Shown piece after piece: positions 46,160-58,996 of a stretch of 64,000 nucleotides of DNA; within the stretch, counting starts at the first letter, position 1; each line of letters starts with the position of its first letter. The translations under genes were made by a program, and so were the position numbers. The notes below the pieces were generated by a model. That model had not been told where the DNA came from. It saw only the letters and a list, made by a program, of their open reading frames with translations, and did not search any database. Origin of the DNA: Larix kaempferi (taxonomy: Eukaryota; Streptophyta; Pinopsida; Pinales; Pinaceae); the NCBI GenBank assembly GCA_027924585.1, contig BSBM01000001.1:53622501-53686500 (forward strand), in the 5' to 3' direction.

Positions 46160-46908
46160 GAAGGTCCTCCTCGCAACTATTACATATATACTTTTAATTC
46201 ATAACCTCATGCATAGATGTACTATGCAGTAGAGTTCCTGAGGCCCATTATATATGATTGGTGTACTGGTCGTTTGGTGAACATGAAGAGCCAACTAAAA
46301 AAGTGTAAAATATGCAAACATAATTTTGGGGGGTACGAAAGCATTTTGGTATCATTCTTCGTAGAGAGGTTTCCAACGATGCGCCCTTATAATAGTCTCA
46401 ACCCTCCTAGGACTTGGTAGCCTAGGATGATCTGATGGGTGGGCATGAAGTATTGTTTGGGAGTTGGTCCCATGGCACATGACCTTCATGATGAATTCTT
46501 TAACTGGTGGTCCTACCAGCTACCGAAAATTGATGAGTTCCCATATGCCGATATGGACTATAGTCGAGATCCTAATCTTCCACTTCCTCCCAATGAGTAT
46601 TGGGGCTTGATGGGTGTGAAACTTTTTGTTTTAAGTTATATAATTTTTTTTTATTTTGTCATATATTTTCAAATAAGAGGTAAAAATATTTTTGGCATGC
46701 AGAATAATAACAAAAAAATTCAATGTTGCAAATGTAGGACTAGTATGATCCATAGGTCACCCTCGACTTAGGCATGAGATACCATTCTTTGGAGAGGCAT
46801 AGAAGGTCCTTTAATTTGTCCAATAGAACCTTAATGGATTGACCTTTGGGGTTCCAAAGTCCAATATTGTGGATATACCTAATGGGATGCAAAAATATGT
46901 GGTAGGAG
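46160..46908 (+). pseudogene. Decayed gene fragment broken by the 12-kb LTR element
   Basis: A readable frame runs about 46160-46620 with stops near 46200, 46420 and 46435. It includes S-I-L-V-S-F-F-V-E-R near 46340-46370 and W-W-S-Y-Q-L-P..D-Y-S-R-D-P-N-L-P-L-P-P near 46510-46590. It looks like a TE-domesticated or TE-encoded plant protein (plant-mobile-domain-like style), but no diagnostic residue set is recognised. The LTR element's TSD lies at its right edge, and the sequence past 58996 was originally continuous with it. Confidence 0.4.
46904..46908. repeat. TSD of the 12-kb LTR element, left
   Basis: AGGAG, identical to 58992-58996. Confidence 0.92.
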
Positions 46909-49169
46909 TGTAACGCCCCATATTTTGATGGTCATTAATTAAAAACTCTAATGTGAATTAGCTTAGCGTCTTATTTGCTTATTATCTATTTTACTAAGAT
47001 AGATTGATCAAGATGATCGTTATGTGGACATGTGGACTCCCTTGAGGCATGTATGGTAATTCGAAATATTGTTTTAATTTATTAATGACAATGAATATGT
47101 TATTTCATTTGAACATGCAAAATTGAATATAGAATATCCATATGTAGAATGCTAATTTAGTTGTTTGCAAAAATAACGTACATGATTATTTGTAAATGTC
47201 GTATTAGTGATATGGATTGGCACTTGAAAGAGTTGGTTATGGCTATATATATGTTTCATGTTAATGATGAACTATTCCACATGTTGATTGGCTATGAGAT
47301 AGGTGGATTCCTATATTGCCAAGGCCCATGAGATGTATTGAACATCATGAGTATAATGACGTTATATCAAATTTCATGCTATTTAATTGTGAATTCCAAT
47401 ATTTCTATGACTTGTGGGTGAGTGTGAGTTTTCACAGGAATTGTGACTTGCCCAAAGTAGTTTTTCAATGACGGGACCCCTTAGATCAGTGATGGCATAG
47501 TATGGTTGATGTAGGGCGTTGACCCTAGTACTATTAGGAGGGGTGGAGGCATTTCCCACCATCGAACCTCCGAAACCCAGAGTCGTGGGAGGGCTGTGCT
47601 GAGCACGCTCCCGTGGATGTGTGATGACGACTAGTGGGTGCCTGCTAGGGAAGCTTGGTCGATGTGGTCGATCGACACTTCTACTTACGGGTTATATACA
47701 TGGTCATACGCGTAGTCGAGATTCCATGGTATATTCTAGCAGAGGACGGGATGGTGAGGTCAGGAGATGGAAGTAATGGTGATTAGGGGGTTGGAGTACT
47801 GATGGGATGGATGGGACCAATGATGGATTGGATGGTGTTCTTGATTTTTATTAACTATCGTGATTATATGCTGGATTGCATCACTATGTTTATTTAATTA
47901 AATGTCTTATTGATTCTGTATGAATGATTATGAATGATGAACGATGCATTGTTTAATTGTTCTTCTATGTGTTGTTTGTGATCATGTAATAATGATCTAT
48001 TAGGAGCATTAAATGTGATTATTAGTACCCACGCTTACGACGTGTGCACTGGCCATGCATACGCCAATTCGTGAGTACAATACTATGATTGGTCGATCGA
48101 TGAATAAATTAATATGGTTATATTATCTAATAGTAGCTTGGTTGATGAATTGTTGAAAGTATCACTTGTGAGTTGAAAGTATGAGTTTGTTGACTTGTTT
48201 AATATGTTTTAGATTTATATAAATTGATTGGATTATTGAAATACATATAATATTATATACAAATAATATAAATTATTTCATAGTATAATATAGTATATGA
48301 AAATATCTTATTTGACTTATGTATGAGAGGATAATATAAATAAATGAATAGATAGGATTGCACAAGTTTTTAGAAAAGAGTTGTCATGATTGCATTTAAT
48401 GTAGAAGCATGACAAGTGAGACTTTGCAACCATGTGTAATAATATTTTATTAATTTAGATTAAATTGCTATTTTTTTTAGAAAATGAATTTATTAAATGT
48501 TGACTGTTATTTTTGGAATTTATTGATGGATGAGGAGGAGTTTTGATATAAATATGAGACTTGATATTGGAAGGAGGGAGTCTTTTCTCTTGAAGGATAT
48601 TTTGGTAAGAATTTTGATAGGAAGAGGTATTTTGGATAATTTGGGGTATGAGAAGTTTGGAAGAGTTGGAAGAGTTTGAGAACTCTTGGAAGATTTGATA
48701 CATAGCCTACTAGTGCATCACTGTTCTGTTCTTTGGGGGTCTCGGGCATGGAGGGCCAGGAGGCCATTTGGATGGGACCGTTCAATGGCATCCTGGGGCT
48801 AGGGAGCCGGCTAGGCCCCTAGTTGGCTGGAAGGTAAAGTCGTGGTTCCGCTTTGGGCAGTGAAGATGGGAGAAACTCGAGGAGAAGAGGGAAGCTTGAT
48901 CGGTTTGGACTCTTTCACCATTCTTATAACCAGGTATTTTTCTTGTGATTTTAAATCGTTTATATCTTGTTGTAAAATTCTTATATGTTGCTATATTATA
49001 ACATGATTTTTATGATATTTCATGTGATGTTAATTGCTAATGTTTTATTTGAAATTTCTAAATGATTGAACAGATTTAAAGAGTAGTTTGTGCTTTTATT
49101 AGAAATCTTAAACAAACATTGAAACATGAAATAAGGCCCGAATAGTAATAAACCTTGATGGGTCTTCCA
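46909..49169 (+). repeat. 5' LTR of the 12-kb element, 2261 bp
   Basis: Starts TGTAACGCCCCATATTTTGA and ends TGGGTCTTCCA. A TATA-like GATATAAATATGAG lies near 48545-48558 with a GC-richer downstream part (48690-48900). The minus-strand open frames across 48455-48791 recur in the other LTR and are not evidence of a protein. Confidence 0.95.
48545..48555 (+). promoter_or_regulatory. TATA box of the 5' LTR
   Basis: GATATAAATAT, conserved at the corresponding place in the 3' LTR (about 58367-58377). Confidence 0.5.
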
Positions 49170-49171
49170 TA

Positions 49172-49189
49172 TGGTATCAGAGCCCTAGG
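49172..49189 (+). other. Primer binding site, initiator Met tRNA
   Basis: TGGTATCAGAGCCCTAGG, two bases after the 5' LTR; a full-length plant tRNA-iMet primer site. Confidence 0.93.
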
Positions 49190-50196
49190 TTCAAAAACTA
49201 GGAACCTTAAGGGTCTACATGACATTAGGAAATAATGACCAAGAATTCTGAGTTTCCAATAATGATGGTGTTTGCTGTAATTTTCATTATTCCTTATTAA
49301 GGAACTCATATATTTTATTTCCAATGGCTTTACATAAACAAAAGAACCAAAAAAAACAACAACACAGGAAAAAGCAGGCGCCATTGAGTATACTTACAAG
49401 CCATTAATATTTAATACTTGAATGAGTGCATGTTGCATATTTAAAAGTGAAAAAGGAAGTAAAACTTAGAGCTCATTCCATAAGAGGAGAAAGAAAAGAA
49501 GTATCCATATGCAGCTTAATGGAATAGAACCATAAAACTCTACTTTAGTGAATTTGTAATTTGCCTATTAATGAATAAAAATGAAATCTGGTTGAGGGTA
49601 TCTGTAGTAAGCCCTTTCATTGTACATCTTTTATTCCGAAGGAGGTGAGAATGATGCTGGTGATTGTTCGAGGAGAACAATTCAATTTAAGGATATGCCC
49701 TAGTCCCCATAGTTCTAGCTACCAGGCAACCAGAGCTGCACCCATGATCTCTCATTCCTGCTCTTATAAATCCCCAAATATATAATGAAGAAGTACAATA
49801 TATTAAATGTTTTCTATCATAAGCACTCTTATTAATATATGCCATGGTTTTAAATCGAATCTTAGCTTCCTTTGCAAAAGATAGTTTGATATGAAGAAAA
49901 ATAAATAAATTGTTTTGCACAGATTATGTGCTCAGTGGCGATGTGAACCAGTTTACTACTTGTGAAGTTACTTATCGTACTCAGCCCACTGGGTAGTAAA
50001 TAGGTAAGACATATCCTACTATTCTCTACACAATCAGAATTTGGACAAGATGGTATAGAGTGAGCCTGAGATGATCCATATCTTGCTGCTGATAGTTGCT
50101 CTGCTAATCACAAATCAGTAGACGTCAACCAGTAATACTACTTGCAAGACTTGTACTCAGGCTTTGAAGAAAGAGTACGATCAGTAATTGGGAGAA

Positions 50197-50541
50197 CTAG
50201 TTTCCCGACCATGTTCCCCTATTAATATTAACCATGAAAGTAGATTTCATTTGCATAAACTTGAAAAGGAATAAAAGTGAAATCTGAACTTCCATTGTAA
50301 ATGTAGACGTAAACTTAAATACAACATAAAATACAACAGGATGTCGCCCACTATCTTCTCTGCATAAGGTCACGCCTAGGGTGACCACAGGGCGTTTGTT
50401 TCCATACTTTGCATCTCTTTGAATAGATTTACACCAGAAGCCCAGCTCGGTGAATAGAAAAAAAAATAGGATAATAATAAGAAGCTTCCAAACAAAATTG
50501 TTGGTCATATTCAAGTGAAAGAAAGGAAAGGCGATGCGCAT
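50197..50541 (-). other. Open frame with signal-peptide-like N-terminus
   Basis: 115 codons. An internal Met at 50508 is followed by a strongly hydrophobic run (L-L-I-I-I-L-F-F-F-L-F) and then polar sequence, as in a secreted or membrane protein's first exon. No domain follows and no homolog is recognised. It may be chance in AT-rich DNA or a captured exon fragment. Confidence 0.15.
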
Positions 50542-50635
50542 ACTATAGTTGTTCCATTCATTGGAACAGCTGGTATTTCATATATTTAAGTTATCTCATG
50601 GATGGCTTTTACATTCGCATTAGCTTGACTCTTGA

Positions 50636-50755
50636 GCTTGTTGCCTCACCTACGAATTTAGCTGGTCAAGTCACCTAATAAATATATAACTGTTGAGCAG
50701 GGCACCTCACCTACGAATTTAGCTAGTCAAGTTACCTAATAAATATATAATAAGG
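50636..50755. repeat. Tandem duplication, period 61 bp
   Basis: CCTCACCTACGAATTTAGCT followed by GTCAAG and ACCTAATAAATATATAA occurs at 50644 and 50705. Confidence 0.9.
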
Positions 50756-52164
50756 CGCTCTTTTCCACTCATATGACTCCATCATAAAGCAATGGATATT
50801 TATCTTTGGAATGACAGATTTGAAGTGAGTTCCAAGGTAGGTCGAGGATGACCCGAACCACCATGGAAGTCGTTGAGGATCATAATTATTAGAGATAGTT
50901 GTCATAACTATTTGGCAGGGCTCCACGCAAGAGTTATTAATGGCATTAATCAACTGGACTCTGGCATAGATAGCAGTCGTAGTCAAGTAGATAACACTCT
51001 GCTATTAAACCCTCGTAAAACCTGTCACATTGTTAATAAATGTAAAGAATCGACGAGATTTCTGGTGTGTGTCAGTTGCTTAAAGCCTGGTTTCACCTCA
51101 TAAGGAACTGGATTGATGATTGTAATGAATTTCATACCTTGGGAATGGTTCTAGTCAAAATATTTTCTGAAAAGTAGGTTTCTCTTCACACTCCAAATTA
51201 CTCACATCTGAATATCCTTTCCTAGAATCATTTCAATGCACTATACTTTAAAACGGGCTTGTACTTTAAAACGGGCTTCTTAGAAACCCTTTTATTTTCA
51301 TCATCTTACCTTGTTTCTCAATCCGACGAGGGATGAAAAAAAAAATGGTTAGGCCGTTGAACTAGAAGAGGTTGATACTTGCATTCGACCCGTATGGATA
51401 GTAAGGAAACCTCATAACACCTTATTGACACTGACCAAGTGATAGCTACAGATTCCCGTATCTTCCCTTCAATGCTTATCAATTTTGTAAATCTTACACT
51501 CAATACCATCCCTCACCCTGACACGACACTCGACATGAACAACACAAAAATTAAAAATAAAAACTTTATGCATGATGAAAAAATTATGCTGACACGTGAT
51601 ATGGTAAGCAAATAATGTGTTCTTACACTGTAAACTTTCAGAATATAGTGTAGCATGTTGGTGATATCCATTCAATGTGATGCAATACGGTTTTTCAAAT
51701 TCAATGCGATCCAATACGGTTTTTCAAATTTCACTTTCATAAATATCTTAAATTTGGTAATGTATCCATGTAAATGATCTATATTTAAAAGTTTAATTTT
51801 GATTGATACCTAGATGTTGGTGCTAAGGAGGTTGGCCGAAACACAATGAATGGCCTTTTAGCATTATTTGATGGCTTAAATTAATCTGTGGTTCTTTTGT
51901 TTAAAAAAATGAAACTTATTTTTGACTATATAGAGTAGAATAGATACTCTCGAGTCTTTGTTGGAGTCTAGTAATGTTAGATGAAGATTACTGTGCTAAG
52001 GGTGAACTTGTTTCCTCCCACTAAATAGCAATGATAGCATATATTATATAAATAAATATGTTGTCTCCCTCTTACACGATGATTCTTCATGATTATTTTG
52101 TGAGGTTATTCCATAAATGAGGTGATCCTTGCAGTTCTAAGTATGTGGATACTAGTTACGTTTT

Positions 52165-52275
52165 AGTTGAACTTCTTGATGTCCATGAATGACAAGTCCA
52201 TTTATGATGGAAGTGATAGTTGAACTTCTTGATGTCCGTGAATGACAAGTCCATTGATGATGTAAGTGATAGTTC
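52165..52275. repeat. Tandem duplication, period 53 bp
   Basis: AGTTGAACTTCTTGATGTCC followed by GTGAATGACAAGTCCATT-type sequence occurs at 52165 and 52218, with a partial third GTAAGTGATAGTT. Confidence 0.9.
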
Positions 52276-52751
52276 CAGGCCGCACATTAAAGTGTCCATA
52301 TCAAATCAATCTTAAGGAAGAAAATAATAAAAGATAACATCTATACATTAAATCGTGATATCAAAGTAAACAAGCATTACTTGTAAATATGCAAGTGTGA
52401 TTAATATAAATATAATAAGGATATAAAGTTATCACCTTCGATAATGATTTGAAAAACTAAAAAAATAAAACATTTGATTGTTCACAACTTAAGATGAACT
52501 CGTCTCTTGGTGGTGTAATATCCAATGAGAAAGGAGGGCCCTCCCTCACTTTGGGATGGGAGGGAATGCGAGTTAAAAAAAAAAAAAAATTGAAAAGAGA
52601 ATTTATTAAAGTATATTTGACCAAAAAAAAATTAAAGTTAAAAGATGAAATAGGTTGCATCTTTATTTTATTATGGTGGGGCAAATGAATGGATATAGTG
52701 TTATACTTGTGGACTAAAGCTATAATTATGATGGATAGAAAAAAATCAAAT

Positions 52752-52785
<34 letters not shown>

Positions 52786-53783
52786 AGGTATCCTTCATGT
52801 GGAATAAATGGAAATTCCTTAAAATCAAGAAGAAGAAAAAAAAAAAATTGTTTATAAGAGAGAATTATGTAATTACTTTTACTAAAATAAATTCTTTTAT
52901 AATGGATTTGATTTCATTATCTTCTATAGAATAATAAGGTTGCAACTCCAAGTAAAATTAGAGAATGATTGATAATAAAGTTGCAACCTCATGCAAAATT
53001 AGAAAATAATTATATATCTTAGGTAACAGTTACTATGAGGCTTAGCATTCAAACACCAAAAGAACTTTCCATCAATATTATTACCACTTTTATATTTTAA
53101 GCATAAAAACTTTACAAATAAAATATATAAGTTGTATAGTAAGGAATTTGTAAGAACTTGATATTCATAATTATTTAAAATGTGTCATTTACTCACATAT
53201 ATTTAATCTATAACATTTATTAATCAATTAATTAATTAGGCATTTATGTACAAATATATATTATTATATTTAAATGTTATTACAATGATATTAAGATGAC
53301 ACTTAAATATCACTTTGTAAAAAATAAAAAAAAATGCAATAAGGGAACTATATAACAAAAAAAAAAAGTCAAGGTACGGTACAAAAGATGGCTCTAAGGA
53401 TCAAACTTATTAAAGTTGTTTTTGTGTTAATTCTCTCCGTGGAACCTTCATCTATTCAATGTTGAATGGGAAGGAGCAAGAGCCCTTGAGCCCCAGCCAT
53501 GGTATTAATGAGAGAAGGCGAGACTCACCGACATTTCACTATCCAAGTCAAATCATTTATGAAAAAATAAAAATATAATAATAAAATTCATTGTGGAACT
53601 ACAATCAAAGTAAATAAAAAAAGACAATCCAATAGATATGGGTAGACCATATTTTCTATTATCATCAGGCCTATTATCTTGCACCAAAACACTGCTTTGC
53701 TGCAAGATTTCATATATGATCTTGATGGGATGAAAAGCATAATTTTTCGGGTCGAGGAGTTTACAACTCACTTCATCTCATTG

Positions 53784-54104
53784 TTAATTCGTTGATTGGG
53801 CTGCAGTTGCATTAATGGTTGAAGATACACATTGGAATGCATGATTTTCCCTTTTTCTTTTATTGGTGTGAAGTGACCATATTGTGAATGCACTTATGCT
53901 GCTGCATTCTGAATTTTGATTACCGTGTTGGAATTTAAAACGAGTGAGACTTGTAGCTCTCATAATGTCCTCCTTGTCTGGGCTACTGTGAGAAGATAGT
54001 TGTCCAATCAAATCTCTGATTTGCGATCGACTTGCACAGCTTAGAGATCCCAAAGGGGTGTAGCAGTAACGCAAGTAGGCAGAAGTAATATGAATAGGCG
54101 CCAT
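53784..54104 (-). other. Possible captured first exon with own TATA box
   Basis: A 106-codon frame starts M-A-P-I-H and is rich in Ser, Arg, Thr and His with few acidic residues, like a plastid transit peptide. About 85-95 bp upstream on the minus strand a TATATAAG box (plus 54191-54198) is placed as in a real promoter, with a leader of ordinary base composition between. A second readable stretch follows at 53771-53553 in another frame. No mature-protein domain is recognised. It lies inside the non-coding LTR element, so gene capture is one explanation; chance is the other. Confidence 0.3.
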
Positions 54105-54190
54105 ACGATTAGAGTGCTTGCTTTCTCACTACCAACTCATCTAATCTCCGAAGTTAAGGAACGCAGTGAATAAAGAAGGAAAATAATATC

Positions 54191-54198
54191 TTATATAA
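54191..54198 (-). promoter_or_regulatory. TATA box upstream of the possible exon
   Basis: CTTATATAAG (palindromic), about 90 bp before the ATG at 54104 on the minus strand. Confidence 0.35.
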
Positions 54199-54907
54199 GG
54201 GAGATTACATTTTAATTAATGCTTAATAATTATGTTAGATTAAGTTTGTAATCCATCTCACTGAGTTGACTTTGAATTAGACTAAGAATATAGGGTTATT
54301 GTTTTTATGTTTAAATTTTAGAATTTGCAGATGGAATGTTCTAATAAAAGCTCATATATAAACGATGAGATGTCAAAATTAAATGATGAAATGCCATGGT
54401 CTTAAAATTTACATCGGATCAAATATCACAATATGTAAATATTTTCTACTTTTAATAAATACTAGGAATGTTTTTTTTTTTTTCCAATATCTAAGTTATA
54501 TATATTTATGTATTTTATATTTTCCCGAAAGAGTGTGTCTCCCTCTTATCTATATATATAAAGAGATCATCATGTTGAAGACAAGATAACGACCACAAAT
54601 ATGTACTATTACCTCAATATTAACAACTATTAAGTAATTATAAGAAGTGTAAGATAGCTTTGGAGTTGACTTAACATATCTATGGTACTCAAAGGTTTGA
54701 ATGAGGACATTGATGAAATTTTAGAAATAAAAGCATGAGTATGTGTATTTCACGCCTAGTCATAATGTATAGTTGTATCAAGCACCTATCTAGAAGTGGT
54801 AGGCTAGGCTCTACCTATGTGTAAAAACAAAAGAAAGAAAGAAAAAAATGCAGTTGTAAGTATTCTACATGTATAATGTGCAATTCAATTGGTAAGAGCT
54901 ATGCTTA

Positions 54908-55170
54908 ATGAGTGTTGAGTGATAAAGGGTACTTGAATAATAAACATGGTGTTGTTCATGTTATTATATACAGTAGACCAATCAAGAAACTGTCAAGATG
55001 GATCTTAATTAAAATTTCTAATGAGAAAGTAAGTGGTGTAAATTTGAGAGAAAATCAATAAAGTGGGCAATTAATAAAAAGTCATAATAAAACCCCAGGA
55101 ACCAAAATAAATGTTATATGGTAAATAACATATTCTTATGAACCGTAACACCAAAAGGACTATAAAATGT
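54908..55170 (+). repeat. Diverged internal duplication, copy A
   Basis: Aligns with 56190-56451 through GAGTGTT.A.TGATAA, AATAA.CATGG, GTTATTAT, ATCTTAATTAAA/ATCTAATTAAA, AGTCATAA.AA.ACCCC and TATTCTTATGAAC. About 70% similarity by eye. Confidence 0.65.
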
Positions 55171-56189
55171 TGCAAAGTATCTAAATTGTTGTGGATACCA
55201 GTCTAGTAAGGCACAATGAACCTTGACATATGTGTTATAAATGTGGAGTCTCGAGGAGGTCATGGTTGTAGATCTATGTGAGAAGGTATCAATGTAAGAT
55301 TAGACCCTTGATGAATGCCTTTAGGCTTGATAGATCCACATTTGGGATGGATCTATGCTAGTGTAATTAAATTACAGTTTATAATTAGATAACAAACTCA
55401 TAATCAAGAGGTAGGTGTGATTATAGATAGTAATGTAGTAAAGGAATTATAAATAGGTTATAAATATGAAAACAAGGTAACACATGCATCCTTATTATTA
55501 TTTAAATATTGACCTCCACTAATATATAAGTCCATATGTGAAACTTGACTAATAAGTAAATGCATATTAATTTTAAGGTTCAACTTCCCATATTGTACAT
55601 GTGGAAGGGTTGTATGAAGATGTTAATAAATCTAGTAATTTCAGATATAAAATAAATAATGTAAAATAAATAAATAAATTATGTACCACAAAGAATATAA
55701 AGGTCAGATGTATATCCTTATTAATATGTAAATGTCAATATGACACATGTGATATTTTAATGCCCATAAAAATAAGATTATTGTGGAACATAATTCATAT
55801 AAATTTTAATCAAATAAGGAAAGGAATGCGAATAGTAGCAATAGCACTATGACGTAAATAATAATGGTTGAATTTAAGTGCAAGTATAGTAAGAACAATA
55901 TAGCAATATGAGTACAAGTAACAAGTGTCATGATATTATTTTGGAATGATAATCAACGATAGTTAGTAATAGGCATTTGAGTTCAGAGAAGTAAGTAGTG
56001 AGTATGCAAGATAAGGCATCCTAGCACTTCAAGGCACCTAATAGGCCAAGATTCATGACGTGTGTCAATAAAAGCAATATGGGAAAATTTGGTGATTACA
56101 TTAAGGATGGAGGTGATCTATGCGTTAAAATTCGAAATTGTACGTGTTTTGTGCATAACATGAGACATGTGTGTCGAAATTCTCCTTTG

Positions 56190-56451
56190 ACGAGTGTTAA
56201 TTGATAACGTGAACTCAATCAATAACATGGCACTATTTAAGTTATTATGCAATACACCATTCAAAATACTATTGAGGTTTGGATCTAATTAAATATACTA
56301 ATGAAAAGTAATTGACGTTTATAAGAAAGAAGATCAGTAACAACTAAGAATCAATAAATGAGTCATAACAATACCCCTTGAACCTAAGGAAATGTGATAT
56401 GGAATACAAGGTCTTCTTATGAACTATGGTATCGAAAACAACAATAGATTA
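56190..56451 (+). repeat. Diverged internal duplication, copy B
   Basis: Partner of 54908-55170, offset about 1280 bp, same orientation. Confidence 0.65.
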
Positions 56452-56729
56452 TGATTATATGTTAACTAACCCGGACTAAATGAATTGATAAACCTTGATG
56501 AAGTTAGATCAATTGTGTGTATAACATGTAAAGGGTAACTTGAGAACGCATCCTATGTGATGGAAGAGGTAAAATTAATAATAACAACATGTTGATCAGG
56601 CGAAGGTCTCATGGGACTAGCATGGCTAAGGTATTTTAGTCGGAAAGAATAAAGATATGGTATCAATATTTTTCTTAAAATTGTGAATGACCATAACTTC
56701 GGGACGAAGTTTCTTGAAGCGTGGGTGTA

Positions 56730-58991
56730 TGTAACGCCCCATATTTTGACGGTCATTAATTAAAAACTCTAATGTGAATTAGCTTAGCGTCTTATTTGCT
56801 TATTATCTGTTTTACTAAGATAGATTGATCAAGATGATTGTTATGTGGACATGTGGACTCCCTTGAGGCATGTATGGTAATTCGAAATATTGTTTTAATT
56901 TATTAATGACAATGAATATGTTATTTCATTTGAACATGCAAAATTGAATATAGAATATCCATATGTAGAATGCTAATTTAGTTGTTTGCAAAAATAACGT
57001 ACATGATTATTTGTAAATGTCGTATTAGTGATATGGATTGGCACTTGAAAGAGTTGGTTATGGCTATATATATGTTTCATGTTAATGATGAACTATTCCA
57101 CATGTTGATTGGCTATGAGATAGGCGGATTCCTATATTGCCAAGGCCCATGAGATGTATTGAACATCACGAGTATAATGACGTTATATCAAATTTCATGC
57201 TATTTAATTGTGAATTCCAATATTTCTATGACTTGTGGGTGAGTGTGAGTTTTGACAAGAATTGTGACTTGCCCAAAGTGGTTTTTCAATGACGGGACCC
57301 CTTAGATCAGTGATGGCATAGTATGGTTGATGTAGGGCGTTGACCCTAGTACTATTAGGAGGGGTGGAGGCATTTCCCACCATCGAACCTCCGAAACCCA
57401 GAGTCGTGGGAGGGCTGTGCTGAGCACGCTCCCGTGGATGTGTGATGACGACTAGTGGGTGCCTGCTGGGGAAGCTTGGTCGATGTGGTCGATCGACACT
57501 TTCACTTATGGGTTATATATATGGTCATACGCGTAGTCGAGATTCCATGGTATATTCCGGCAGAGGATGGGATGGTGAGGTCAGGAGATGGAAGTAGTGG
57601 TGATTAGGGGGTTGGAGTACTGATGGGATGGATGGGACCAATGATGGATTGGATGGTGTTCTTGATTTTTATTAACTGTCATGATTATATGCTGGATTTC
57701 ATCACTATGTTTATTTAATTAAATGTCTTATTACTTATGTATGAATGATTATGAATGATGAACGATGCATTGTTTAATTGTTCTTCTATGTGTGTTGTTT
57801 GTGATCATGTAATAATGATCTATTAGGAGCATTAAATGTGATTATTAGTACCCACGCTTACGACGTGTGCACTGGCCATGCATACGCCAATTCGTGAGTA
57901 CAATACTATGATTGGTCGATCGATGAATAAATTAATATGGTTATATTATCTAATAGTAGCTTGGTTGATGAATTGTTGAAAGTATCACTTGTGAGTTGAA
58001 AGTATGAGTTTGTTGACTTGTTTAATATGTTTTAGATTTATATAAATTGATTGGATTATTGAAATACATATAATATTATATACAAATAATATAAATTATT
58101 TCATAGTATAATATAGTATATGAAAATATCTTATTTGACTTATGTATGAGAGGATAATATAAATAAATGAATAGATAGGATTGCACAAGTTTTTAGAAAA
58201 GAGTTGGCATAGTTGCATTTAATGTAGAAGTATGACAAGTGAGACTTTGCAACCATGTGTAATAATATTTTATTAATTTAGATTAAATTGCTATTTTTTG
58301 AGAAAATGAATTTATTGAATGTTGACTATTATTTTTGGAATTTATTGATGGATGAGGAGGAGTTTTGATATAAATATGAGACTTGAGATTGGAAGGAGGG
58401 AGTCTTTTCTCTTGAAGGATATTTTGGTAAGAATTTTGATAGGAAGAGGTATTTTGGATAATTTGGGGTATGAGAAGTTTGGAAGAGTTGGAAGAGTTTG
58501 AGAACTCTTGGAAGATTTGATACATAGCCTACCAGTGCATCACTGTTCTGTTCTTTGGGGGTCTCGGGCATGGAGGGCCAGGAGGCCATTTGGATGGGAC
58601 CGTTCAATGGCTTCCTGGGGCTAGGGATTCAGCTAGGCTCCTAGTTGGCTGCGAGGTAAAACCGTGGTTCCGCTTTGGGCAGTGAAGATGGGAGAAACTC
58701 GAGGAGAAGAGGCAAGCTTGCTTAGTTTGGACTCTTTCACCATTCTTATAACCAGGTATTTTTCTTGTGATTTTAAATTGTTTATATCTTGTTGTAAAAT
58801 TCTTATATGTTTCTATATTATAACATGATTTTTATGATATTTCATGTGATGTTAATTGCTAATGTTTTATTTGAAATTTCTAAATGATTGAACAGATTTA
58901 AAGAGTAGTTTGTGCTTTTATTAGAAATCTTAAACAAACATTGAAACATGAAATAAGGCCCGAATAGTAATAAACCTTGATGGGTCTTACA
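56730..58991 (+). repeat. 3' LTR of the 12-kb element, 2262 bp
   Basis: Starts TGTAACGCCCCATATTTTGA and ends TGGGTCTTACA; near-identical to 46909-49169. Confidence 0.95.
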
Positions 58992-58996
58992 AGGAG
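58992..58996. repeat. TSD of the 12-kb LTR element, right
   Basis: AGGAG, identical to 46904-46908. Confidence 0.92.

Larger units (their letters stand above)
49190..56729 (+). other. Non-coding interior of the 12-kb element
   Basis: No gag-pol domain is visible on either strand. It contains short tandem duplications (50636-50755, 52165-52275, 51242-51276, 51664-51735), an (AT)n tract near 52752-52785, a possible exon on the minus strand (54104-53784) and a diverged large internal duplication (54908-55170 and 56190-56451). The end before the 3' LTR (GGGACGAAGTTTCTTGAAG) resembles the pre-PPT region of plant Ty3-type elements, though the purine tract is weak (AAGCGTGGGTGTA). Confidence 0.7.
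46909..58991 (+). mobile_element. LARD-like LTR retrotransposon, 12.1 kb, no gag-pol
   Basis: Two 2.26-kb direct LTRs, a perfect AGGAG TSD and an uninterrupted 18-bp tRNA-Met primer site show a complete insertion. By eye the LTRs differ at roughly 40-50 positions (about 98% identical), mostly transitions, so it is the youngest datable element here. The 7.56-kb interior shows none of the RT, RNase H, integrase, protease or gag motifs that are easy to see in the element at 14-20 kb. The size and lack of coding fit a large retrotransposon derivative, moved by proteins of another element. The LTR start TGTAACGCCCC and the GGGACGAAGTTTCTT block before the 3' LTR are Ty3-type in style (inference). 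Confidence 0.93.

Noticed and set aside
48455-48791. Conserved minus-strand proteins of about 80-95 aa repeated at 58283-58607
   Set aside because: Both lie at the same place in the two LTRs of one element; conservation reflects recent LTR identity, not coding selection.
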